Assembly (NCBI GenBank): GCA_004298675.1
Contig: SCRI01000001.1
Span: forward strand, 1-64,000
Origin: a bacterium
GTDB lineage: Bacteria > Vulcanimicrobiota > Vulcanimicrobiia > Vulcanimicrobiales > SCRA01
Reading direction: 5' to 3'
Length of the DNA stretch: 64,000 nt
Under the pieces are notes generated by a model. It searched no databases. It had not been told where the DNA came from and saw only the letters and a program-made list of their open reading frames with translations. How positions within the stretch are numbered: the stretch's first letter is position 1; every line of letters begins with the position of its first letter. The position numbers and the translations under genes are program-made. Below are positions 32,437-39,987 of this stretch, in pieces.

Positions 32437-32952
32437 ATGGTGGAACTCGAGACGTATATCCGCGCGATTCCGGATTTCCCGATCCCTGGGATACTGTTTC
32501 GCGACATTACCCCGCTGCTGCGCGACGGCAACGCCTTCCGGCGCTCCGTCGACCTCTTCGCGCAGACCTATCGCGACAAGAAGATCGACTACGTCGTGGG
32601 GATCGAGGCGCGTGGCTACATGCTGGGTGCGCCGACGGCCTACGCCATCGGTGCGGGCTTCGTTCCGGTGCGGAAGCCCGGTAAGCTTCCCGGCGCGCGC
32701 CACACCGAAGAGTACGCACTAGAGTATGGCACCAATACGCTCGAGATCCACGCCGACGCCGTGGGCCAAGGGCAGCGCGTCGTCGTGATCGACGACTTGC
32801 TTGCGACGGGTGGCACGGCGGGCGCGACGCGCCGTCTGTTGGAGAAGCTGGGTGCGAAGATCGTCGGCTTCGGCTTCCTCGTCGAGCTGGCCGAGCTCAA
32901 CGGGCGCAGATCGCTCGACGGAATCGACGTCACGAGCTTCATCCGCTACTAA
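32437..32952 (+). CDS. apt: Adenine phosphoribosyltransferase
   Basis: A 171-residue purine-salvage enzyme turning adenine and PRPP into AMP. AIPDFPIPGILFRDITPLLR is the APRT N-terminal signature. VGIEARGYMLGAPTAYAIGA with VPVRKPGKLPG follows. The PRPP loop is VVVIDDLLATGGTAGATRRL. Length matches the family. The start ATG at 32437 excludes non-homologous upstream codons. The stop is 7 bases from the predicted start of the DUF1537 kinase gene. Confidence 0.95.
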   Translation: MVELETYIRAIPDFPIPGILFRDITPLLRDGNAFRRSVDLFAQTYRDKKIDYVVGIEARGYMLGAPTAYAIGAGFVPVRKPGKLPGARHTEEYALEYGTNTLEIHADAVGQGQRVVVIDDLLATGGTAGATRRLLEKLGAKIVGFGFLVELAELNGRRSLDGIDVTSFIRY

Positions 32953-32959
32953 CGGTCCG

Positions 32960-33910
32960 CTGTTCGCTCTCATTGTCGCTGACGACCTTACCGGTGCGGC
33001 GGAGGTTGCCGCGGCGCTGGCCCGCGCCGCCGGGGTGCCTCAGCGCATCGTCTTGAGCGGCCGCGCGCCGCACGTGGGGGACGTGGTGCTGCTGCCCGTG
33101 CGGCGCGGCGGCACGAAGCGCGCGCGCTTACTGGCGCAGAACGTCGCGTTGCCCGGGCAAGGCATGATCTTCGTCAAGATCGACTCAACGCTGCGTGGGC
33201 CGTGGGTGGAACTGGTCGAGACGCTGGCGACGCGTTTAGGCGCCGAACCGCTGCTTTGTCCGGCGTTTCCCGCGCGCGGACGGACGTTGGAGAACGGTCT
33301 CCCGATGGTTGAGGGGGTGCCGCTCTTCGAAAGTACGAGCTTGGCGGAGCTGATCGCCGCACGCGCACCCGCGCTGCGCTGCAGCATCCCCGACGCGCGC
33401 AGCGATGACGATCTCGACGCCGTGGCGCGCGGCGCGGCGGCCGCGGAGCGGCGTCTCGTAGTCGGCAGTGCCGGTCTGGCTGAGGCGTTTGCGCGCGTGA
33501 CGGGCTCTGCTGACGAATGCGCACCGCTGGCTGACGCTCCGGCTGCGCGCGGGCCGGTGGTGGTGGCGGCGGGGAGCCGCGCGGCCGCCACGGCGCGTCA
33601 AGTCGCGCAGCTTGGCGATCGTGCCGTGGTGTTGCGCGGCAAGGCGTTGCGGATGCTGGCGCGTGCGGCGGTAGAGGCGGCGCACGGGGGCACGCTGATC
33701 GCATGCGGCGGCGAGACGGCGCTGCAGATACTGCATGCGCTGCGCGTGCGCGTGCTGATGGTGTACGGCGAGGTTGCGCCGGCGGTGGTGCTGGCGCGGC
33801 CCCGCAATCGCGATCTCACGCTGCTCACGAAGTCGGGGTCGCTTGGCCAAGACGACGCGCTGGTCGCGGCCTTGGAGGCGCTCGCCCTCCTGGAACGAAG
33901 GGGCGCGTGA
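32960..33910 (+). CDS. Four-carbon acid sugar kinase (DUF1537, DtnK/OtnK-like)
   Basis: About 316 residues. The N-terminal domain starts ALIVADDLTGAAEVAAALAR, the DUF1537 signature, with VKIDSTLRGPW after it. The C-terminal nucleotide-binding domain has LVVGSAGLAEAF, VVVAAGSRAAATARQV and LIACGGETALQILHALRVRV, then LLTKSGSLGQDDAL. Such kinases phosphorylate four-carbon acid sugars such as D-threonate, D-erythronate or related acids. No ATG or well-placed GTG/TTG lies before the conserved start; CTG at 32960 or ATT at 32972 are candidates. The stop overlaps the pdxA2 ATG. Confidence 0.87.
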   Translation: MFALIVADDLTGAAEVAAALARAAGVPQRIVLSGRAPHVGDVVLLPVRRGGTKRARLLAQNVALPGQGMIFVKIDSTLRGPWVELVETLATRLGAEPLLCPAFPARGRTLENGLPMVEGVPLFESTSLAELIAARAPALRCSIPDARSDDDLDAVARGAAAAERRLVVGSAGLAEAFARVTGSADECAPLADAPAARGPVVVAAGSRAAATARQVAQLGDRAVVLRGKALRMLARAAVEAAHGGTLIACGGETALQILHALRVRVLMVYGEVAPAVVLARPRNRDLTLLTKSGSLGQDDALVAALEALALLERRGA

Positions 33911-34893
33911 TGGAGCAGCCGATCGCCGTCACCATGGGCGATCCCGCCGGCATCGGGCCGGAGATCGTCGCCAAAGTCATCGACGCCCACGCGGACGAGC
34001 CGCTCGTAGCCGTGGGCCACGTGCGCGCAATAACGGACCTGAACTTGGAGTTGAGCCATCCGGTCCGCGCCGTATCGGAGCCCTCGCAATGGCGTCCGGG
34101 CAGCATCTCCGTCATCGAGCCCTCCGTACCGTATCGCGCTCCCCGCATCGGCGTCGCCGGTGCCGCGGGCGGCGCGTTGGCGTTAGCATATCTGGATGCC
34201 GCGATCGCTCTGGCGCGCGACGAGCGCGTCGGCGCCATGGTGACGGCACCCATCTCGAAGGAGGCGGTGAACCTCGCCGGCGTCCCGTTCACCGGGCACA
34301 CCGAGCATATCGCCGCAGCCTTCGGCGCGCGCGGCCGCGAGCGTATGCTGCTCGTGACCGAGCGTCTGCGCATCGTCCACGTGACCACCCATCAGGCACT
34401 GGCGAGCGTCTCCGCCGCGCTCACGCGGGAACGCGTGTTGGAGACCATCCGCGTGGCCCACCGCGCCGCGGTCATGCTGGGCGACGAACGCCGCCGCGTT
34501 GCGGTTGCCGGCTTCAATCCGCATGCGGGTGAAGGCGGGTTGTTCGGTGAGGAGGAGCAGCGGGCCATTGGCCCGGCCGTCGCGGCGGCGCGCGGTGAGG
34601 GCATTGACGCCAGCGGCCCTTGGCCGCCCGACACCGTCTTCGCCCGCGCCTTCGCCGGCGAGTTCGATATCGTCGTCGCGATGTATCACGATCAAGGGCA
34701 CATCCCGGCCAAATTGCTGGGCATCGAGCTGGGCGTCAACGTGACGTTGGGTCTGCCGATTGTGCGCACCTCGGTCGATCACGGCACGGCCTACGATATC
34801 GCGGGGCGCGGAATCGCCCGCACGGAGAGTTTGGAGCGGGCGCTGGCCGTGGCGCGGCGCATGGCCCTGCGCCGCACCGCCGCCGCAGGCTAG
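33910..34893 (+). CDS. pdxA2: PdxA2-type 4-phospho-threonate/erythronate dehydrogenase
   Basis: A 327-residue product. VTMGDPAGIGPEIVAK near the N-terminus is the PdxA-family signature. The metal histidines lie in FTGHTEHIAA, AMYHDQGHIPAKLLG and TSVDHGTAYDIAGRG. Paired immediately after a DUF1537 kinase (TGATG overlap), it fits the PdxA2 group, which oxidises and decarboxylates 4-phospho-threonate or -erythronate to dihydroxyacetone phosphate rather than making pyridoxine. A dual role in pyridoxal phosphate synthesis is not excluded. No sugar-acid transporter or epimerase lies nearby. Confidence 0.86.
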   Translation: MEQPIAVTMGDPAGIGPEIVAKVIDAHADEPLVAVGHVRAITDLNLELSHPVRAVSEPSQWRPGSISVIEPSVPYRAPRIGVAGAAGGALALAYLDAAIALARDERVGAMVTAPISKEAVNLAGVPFTGHTEHIAAAFGARGRERMLLVTERLRIVHVTTHQALASVSAALTRERVLETIRVAHRAAVMLGDERRRVAVAGFNPHAGEGGLFGEEEQRAIGPAVAAARGEGIDASGPWPPDTVFARAFAGEFDIVVAMYHDQGHIPAKLLGIELGVNVTLGLPIVRTSVDHGTAYDIAGRGIARTESLERALAVARRMALRRTAAAG

Positions 34894-34912
34894 AACGGGC
34901 TCCCCCTCCAAA

Positions 34913-34928
34913 GCAAACGTACGTTTGC
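34913..34928. promoter_or_regulatory. 16-bp perfect palindrome, possible operator upstream of rel
   Basis: GCAAACGTACGTTTGC reads the same on both strands. It lies 18 bases after the pdxA2 stop and about 50 bases before the rel start, next to possible promoter hexamers (TTGCGC at 34940, CACAAT at 34963). It may bind a dimeric regulator. Without a U-run it is a poor terminator. Confidence 0.4.
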
Positions 34929-34980
34929 CAGCCGGCGCTTTGCGCGATGCAACGGGTTATGGCACAATGAGGGGAAACCC

Positions 34981-37164
34981 ATGGAGACCGAGCAGGCGCC
35001 CCACCCGGTTGATGCGCTCGCAGCGCGCATCAAGACCTACGATCCAACCCTCGACGAGGGCTGGCTTCGCAGCGTCTATGATTTTGCCGACGGCGCCCAC
35101 AAGGGGCAGTTGCGCGCCTCCGGGGAGCCCTACATCGCCCATCCGCTGGCGGTGGCCGAAGTGCTGGGCGAGCTGGAGATGGATCGCGCGACGATCGCCG
35201 CCGCCCTTCTGCATGACGTCGTCGAAGACACGCTGGTCTCGAACGAGGAGGTCTGCGAGGCCTTCGGTGCGGAGATCGCCGGCTTGGTCGACGGCGTCAC
35301 GAAGCTGACGCGCATTCCCTACCAGTCGAAAGAGGACGCGCAGGTCGAGAACCTGCGCAAGATGTTCATGGCGATGGCCAAGGACATCCGCGTCATCATC
35401 GTCAAGCTGTCCGACCGTCTGCACAACATGCGTACGCTCTCCTCGCTGCCGCCGGCCAAACAGCAGACCATCGCGCGCGAGACGCTGGAGATCTACGCGC
35501 CCATCGCGCACCGTCTGGGCATCTGGAAGATCAAGTGGGATCTCGAGGATCTGGCACTGCGCTATCTGGATCCCTCGGCCTATCGCGATATCTCGGAGCG
35601 CGTGGCCAAGAAGCGCACGGAGCGCGAGCAGATCGTCACGTCCGTCGTCGCCGAGTTCAAGGAACGCTTTGCCGAGCTCTCGATCCGGGCCGAGGTCACC
35701 GGGCGCCCCAAGCACTTCTACTCGATCTACCAGAAGCTGAAGAAGGGCCGTGACTTCGCGTCGATCTACGATCTCACCGCCGTGCGCGTGATCGTCGATA
35801 CCGTGAAGGACTGTTACGGCGTGTTGGGCGTCATTCACTCGATGTGGAAGCCGATCCCAGGGCGCTTCAAAGACTACATCGCGATGCCCAAGCCCAACAT
35901 GTACCAGTCCCTGCACACGACGGTGGTGGGACCGGCGGGCGACCCGCTGGAGGTGCAGATCCGCACCTGGGAGATGCACCGCACCAGCGAGTACGGCATC
36001 GCGGCGCACTGGCGTTATAAAGAGGGAACCAAACCGCACGAGTACGAGGAGAAGCTCTCCTGGCTCCGCTCGCTGCTGGAGTGGCAGAACGACATGCGCG
36101 ATTCGCGCACGTTCATGGAGAATCTCAAGCTCGATCTCTTCGATAGTCAGGTCTTCGTCTTCTCGCCCAAAGGCGACGTCTTCGAGCTGCCCAGTGGCGG
36201 CTCTCCGCTCGACTTCGCCTACCAGGTGCACACCAACGTCGGCCATCACTGCGTCGGAGCGAAAGTCAACGGCAAGATCGTGCCGCTGGACTACCAGTTC
36301 AAGAACGGTGACATCTGCGAGATCCTGGTCAACAAGAGCTCGGCGGGGCCGTCGCTGGACTGGCTCTCAATCGTGCGCACGTCCGGCGCCAAGCACAAGA
36401 TCAAGGCTTGGTTCCGTAAGGAGCGCAAGTCCGAGAACGTGATCCTCGGACAGGAGGCGCTGGAGCGGGAGATGGCGCGCCAGGGCGTGCGCCCCGATGC
36501 CGGCCGCGGCGAGCTGATGGAGCGCATCGCCGCGCGCATGAACTACACCGCGGTGACGGATCTCTACGCCGCCATCGGCTTCGGTGACGCCAGCGCCGCT
36601 TCGGTGGTACAGCGCCTACGCGAAGAGGCCAAGCAAGAGAACGTCATCGACATCTCCACGGTGCAGCGCGCCGCGCCCAAGCGTGCGCCGCGCACGCGCA
36701 GCGGCATCGTCGTGCCGGGCGTCGAGGACGTGTTGGTGCGCCTGGCCAAGTGCTGCAGCCCCGTGCCAGGCGATCCCATCATCGGTTTCGTGACGATCGG
36801 CAAGGGCGTGTCGGTTCATCGTGCCGACTGTCCAAACGTCGGTTACATGAACGGAACGCCGGAGCGTTTCGTGGAGGTGGCTTGGGCGCAGCGCGGCGAG
36901 TCGGTCCACTTCGTCGACGTCGAGATCGAAGCGTATGACCGTGCCGGCCTGCTCCAGGAAGTCATGGGCATCTGTGCCGAGCTGAAAACCAATGCCAGTT
37001 CGGTCACCGCGCGCGTGAAGCGCGATAAGAGCGCCGTCATCAGTCTAACGGTGGGCATCTCGAACCTCCAGCACCTCGACACGCTGCTGCGGCGCTTCGC
37101 CGCGCTCAAGGAGGTGCGCAACGTGTATCGGGTCACCAAGCGCGAAGCCCGCGCCAACCCGTGA
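34981..37164 (+). CDS. rel: Bifunctional (p)ppGpp synthetase/hydrolase
   Basis: A 727-residue Rel/SpoT protein. The HD hydrolase domain spans about 45-200 with AALLHDVVEDTLVSNEE. The synthetase domain (about 235-350) has VTGRPKHFYSIYQKLKKGRD, YGVLGVIHSMWKPIPGRFKD and then YQSLHTTVVG. A TGS domain follows (VFVFSPKGDVFELPSGGSPL). CCSPVPGDPIIGFVTIGKGV is the zinc-finger region, and an ACT domain lies at about 650-720. Both catalytic halves look intact. It makes and breaks the starvation alarmone on stalled ribosomes. GAGGGG lies 6 bases before the ATG. Confidence 0.95.
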   Translation: METEQAPHPVDALAARIKTYDPTLDEGWLRSVYDFADGAHKGQLRASGEPYIAHPLAVAEVLGELEMDRATIAAALLHDVVEDTLVSNEEVCEAFGAEIAGLVDGVTKLTRIPYQSKEDAQVENLRKMFMAMAKDIRVIIVKLSDRLHNMRTLSSLPPAKQQTIARETLEIYAPIAHRLGIWKIKWDLEDLALRYLDPSAYRDISERVAKKRTEREQIVTSVVAEFKERFAELSIRAEVTGRPKHFYSIYQKLKKGRDFASIYDLTAVRVIVDTVKDCYGVLGVIHSMWKPIPGRFKDYIAMPKPNMYQSLHTTVVGPAGDPLEVQIRTWEMHRTSEYGIAAHWRYKEGTKPHEYEEKLSWLRSLLEWQNDMRDSRTFMENLKLDLFDSQVFVFSPKGDVFELPSGGSPLDFAYQVHTNVGHHCVGAKVNGKIVPLDYQFKNGDICEILVNKSSAGPSLDWLSIVRTSGAKHKIKAWFRKERKSENVILGQEALEREMARQGVRPDAGRGELMERIAARMNYTAVTDLYAAIGFGDASAASVVQRLREEAKQENVIDISTVQRAAPKRAPRTRSGIVVPGVEDVLVRLAKCCSPVPGDPIIGFVTIGKGVSVHRADCPNVGYMNGTPERFVEVAWAQRGESVHFVDVEIEAYDRAGLLQEVMGICAELKTNASSVTARVKRDKSAVISLTVGISNLQHLDTLLRRFAALKEVRNVYRVTKREARANP

Positions 37165-37256
37165 CGTTCCGTTGGGCTGCAGCTTCGTCCGTCGTCGCTC
37201 GTGTACGGTTAAAAGTACACGTCGCTCCTCCGTCCTTGCTTCGCCTCAACGGAACG
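37165..37256. terminator. Inverted-repeat region between convergent rel and GGDEF/HD-GYP genes
   Basis: Immediately after the rel stop, CGTTCCGTTG (37165-37174) is matched by CAACGGAACG (37247-37256). Inside is a tight hairpin, CGTGTAC-ggttaaaa-GTACACG (37200-37221). The convergent gene's stop follows at 37273. The inner hairpin could end transcription in either direction. The outer 10-bp repeats might instead mark a small mobile remnant, for which I see no target duplication. Confidence 0.45.
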
Positions 37257-37272
37257 CCACGGGCGTGGTCGG

Positions 37273-39828
37273 CTAGGAGTCGAAGAGGCTGCGGAACGTC
37301 GTGACGTAGTCCGCGTCGAATTGGCGGCCGGCGCAGCGGCGTAGCTCCTCCTTGGCGGCGTCGTCGCTGATGGCCTTATGGTACGGGCGGTCGAGCACCA
37401 TCGCGGAGAAGGCGTCGATGATGGTGACCAGGCGCGCGATGGACGGAATGGCCTGGCCCGCCAAGCCGTACGGGTAGCCGTGGCCGTCGATGCGCTCGTG
37501 ATGATGTAGAACGGCAAGCGAAGCGATGTCCATGCCGTCGATCCCCCGCACCAACTCGTATCCCAACATCGTGTGGCGCTGCATGATCTTGCGCTCGGCG
37601 GACGTTAGCGTACTGGGTTTGGAGATGATGGAATCGGGGATGCAGATCTTGCCGACGTCGTGCAGCAGGCTGCCTAGAAAGAGCGCGCGCGTCATCTCGC
37701 CGTCGAGCCCGAGTGCCGCGGCGAAATCGAGCGCGGTTTCTCCGACGAAGTGGATGTGCGCCCGCGTGTACAGGTCCTTGCGCAAGATCGCGACGAGCAG
37801 GCCTTCCTGCGCATCGCTGAGCTCAGGGTGGGGCCGTCCCGATGCAGACGAGATACGCACTTGGACGCCGTTGCGCTCCGACTCGAGACGCTCGTCGGCG
37901 CAGGCGACGAGCGTCTCGCGCGTCGTGCCGTCCATGGGCGCCACGGCGATGCCGGCGGAGCACGAAATGGGGATCGGTGCGCCCGTCGGGCTCTCGAGCG
38001 GCGAGGCGGCGAGTTGCGCCCGCAGCCGCTCCAGGAATGCTTGTGCGGCTTCGCTTCCGCCGTCGGGCAGCGCGATTAGAAACTCGTCGCCGCCGTAGCG
38101 CGCGGCGAGGTCGCCAGAGCCGCAGGCGGCGCGAATGCAGAGTGCGACGAGGCGCAGTGCTTCGTCGCCCACGTGATGGCCGAAGGTCGTGTTGAAAAGC
38201 CGGAAGGCCTCGACGTCGAGCAAGACGACGGCCACGTTCGAGCCACGCTCGGCCAGCATGCGTTCCAGACCTGCCATGATCGCGCGATGATTGAGTAGGT
38301 TGGTGAGCGGATCGCGATTGGAACGCTCGGCGTCGGCCGCGAAACTCTTGGCGTTGTTCAACGCGACGCCGGCCTGTTCGCCGATGGCAATGAGCAGATC
38401 GGCGCGCGAAGCGGGATAGGCACCCTCACGCGGGCTTCCGCAATGGAGCACGCCTAGCATCGTATCGCCCGCCCGCAACGCAACGATGGCCACGGATTTG
38501 AGGTCGGGACGCAGATCGGCAGGTACGCCGGCGGCCTCCATCTGCGCGCGGGTGTCGCAGATGAGTGGCTGCCCATCGCGTGCCACTTGGAGCATGCGCG
38601 GTGAGGGAACGTCGCGCTCCTCTAACGGCTTGTCGACGCCGTTGTGGTAGTGGTGGACCATGTGGAGCGGCTCGCTTCCACCGCCCAGTGCGATAAAGAT
38701 GTCGGGAGAGTCGACCAGTAAGCGCGTTTGCCGGCACACTTCTTCGAAGATGCGCGCGGGCTGGACGGCCTGCGCGAGTGCCCGCGCCACGCCTAACATT
38801 ACGCCCCGTTCGACCCGCGCGTTCTCGCTGGCGTGTTGGAGGCGCGAGCGGGCGATGGCGAGTGCCAGGCCTTCTGCAATCGGCTCCAGCAATGCGCGCT
38901 CGCGCGGGCCGAAAACAGCCGGCCGTTCGGATTGGAGCGAGACGACACCCAGTGTCTTCGTACCGGCCTGCAGCGGCGTGAAGATAGCGGAGGCGGGGGG
39001 ATGATCGGGCGCTTCGTCCCGGTCTACCTGACTGGCGCCGAATTTTCCCCAGTCTGAGGTGTGGCGGAAGAGGAGCGCCTGCCCCGTCGCCGCAACCGTC
39101 GGACCCGGGCCGGCGCTGCTCAAGGGGATGCGGATCGTCACCTCGCGCGGCAGACCCGATTCGTAGAGATAGAAGGCTTCCAGCTCGGCGCTCTGCGGCA
39201 GGGTGCGGGCGACCATCAATCCATCGAAGTCGATCGCGCGCGCCAGGCGTGTCCGCACGGCATCGCAGACGGCGAAGAGATCGGTCTCGCCGGCGATGCT
39301 CTGCAGCGTCTCGACCACGGTTTCCCAATCGCGGCTCGCGGTGTCGTTGTACTGCTCGAGACGGGCAATCTCCAAGAGCGCGGCGATGCGTTCCGCTGCG
39401 CTCTCGATCCGAGTAGCCGCGGCGGAGGCTTGCGGAGGCGAGTGAAACTGGGCCGTGAGCGCGCCGAGGATGTGCGCTTCAAACGCGATCGGCGCGATCA
39501 CCCGCGCCTCTTCGATCAAGGTCCTCCCGGTCGCGAAGACGGTGCCTTCCGGCCGGCCGTGAATGGTCGCGTCGCAGCTGTCACGTTCGACTGATCCCGC
39601 AACGGCCCGATCCAGACTGCATAGTGCGGCGCCATTGTCTCGCCAGACGGTCAGCTCGATCAGCCCTTGCGGCGCGAGCTCGTTCGACAACGCTGCGAGA
39701 GCGCGCTCGTAGGGGCTGCCGTTCAAAGCCTGCCCGCTGGCGGCGGCACTTCTGGTCGACCTCACCACCCTACCACAATCGGACGATTGAGCACGATTCT
39801 GAAGCCCTCCCAAAATAGTGCCATACAA
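37273..39828 (-). CDS. GAF-GGDEF-HD-GYP c-di-GMP turnover protein
   Basis: About 851 residues; the start is uncertain (TTG at 39828, or GTG near 39768). The order is an N-terminal variable region, GAF-like domains around 160-330 and 335-500, then GGDEF around 510-660 and HD-GYP around 680-850. The GGDEF loop is intact (ARYGGDEFLIAL), but the metal motif reads DVEAFRLFNTTFGHH rather than DxDxFKxxND. The HD-GYP part has LLHDVGKICIPDSI and LHHHERIDGHGYPYGL, so the phosphodiesterase looks active. It probably degrades c-di-GMP under GAF control; synthase activity is less certain. There are no membrane helices. Confidence 0.9.
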   Translation of the reverse strand: MYGTILGGLQNRAQSSDCGRVVRSTRSAAASGQALNGSPYERALAALSNELAPQGLIELTVWRDNGAALCSLDRAVAGSVERDSCDATIHGRPEGTVFATGRTLIEEARVIAPIAFEAHILGALTAQFHSPPQASAAATRIESAAERIAALLEIARLEQYNDTASRDWETVVETLQSIAGETDLFAVCDAVRTRLARAIDFDGLMVARTLPQSAELEAFYLYESGLPREVTIRIPLSSAGPGPTVAATGQALLFRHTSDWGKFGASQVDRDEAPDHPPASAIFTPLQAGTKTLGVVSLQSERPAVFGPRERALLEPIAEGLALAIARSRLQHASENARVERGVMLGVARALAQAVQPARIFEEVCRQTRLLVDSPDIFIALGGGSEPLHMVHHYHNGVDKPLEERDVPSPRMLQVARDGQPLICDTRAQMEAAGVPADLRPDLKSVAIVALRAGDTMLGVLHCGSPREGAYPASRADLLIAIGEQAGVALNNAKSFAADAERSNRDPLTNLLNHRAIMAGLERMLAERGSNVAVVLLDVEAFRLFNTTFGHHVGDEALRLVALCIRAACGSGDLAARYGGDEFLIALPDGGSEAAQAFLERLRAQLAASPLESPTGAPIPISCSAGIAVAPMDGTTRETLVACADERLESERNGVQVRISSASGRPHPELSDAQEGLLVAILRKDLYTRAHIHFVGETALDFAAALGLDGEMTRALFLGSLLHDVGKICIPDSIISKPSTLTSAERKIMQRHTMLGYELVRGIDGMDIASLAVLHHHERIDGHGYPYGLAGQAIPSIARLVTIIDAFSAMVLDRPYHKAISDDAAKEELRRCAGRQFDADYVTTFRSLFDS

Positions 39829-39844
39829 CTGAAGGAGTTACGCG

Positions 39845-39911
39845 GGTCAATGCGTGCCGGTGACTGCGCACACGGTAGTCCGGGCAAGCGGGTGACGGCC
39901 TAAGATTGACT
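39845..39911 (+). promoter_or_regulatory. Structured leader candidate upstream of LamG lipoprotein gene
   Basis: GGTCAAT (39845-39851) can pair with ATTGACT (39905-39911) to close a 53-base multiloop. Inside are GTGC/GCAC arms and a G-rich strand (CCGGGCAAGCGGGTGACGGCC). GGTGAC occurs twice. It lies about 75 bases before the lipoprotein ATG. I tried to fit it to c-di-GMP and cobalamin riboswitches and it does not match. It may be an RNA regulator or coincidental structure in GC-rich DNA. Confidence 0.3.
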
Positions 39912-39987
39912 GAACGAGGCGCCGTTCACGTAGGGCATGCTCCCGCATGCTTCCCCCCACTCGCACCACTAAGGAGTCCCCCAGCAC

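Noticed and set aside
34957-36249. 430-codon minus-strand frame opposite rel
   Set aside because: No domain pattern, and it is fully covered by the conserved rel gene on the other strand.
39845-39911. c-di-GMP (GEMM) riboswitch
   Set aside because: GGGCAA and GGCCTAA words occur but are in the wrong order and spacing, and the tetraloop-receptor parts are missing.
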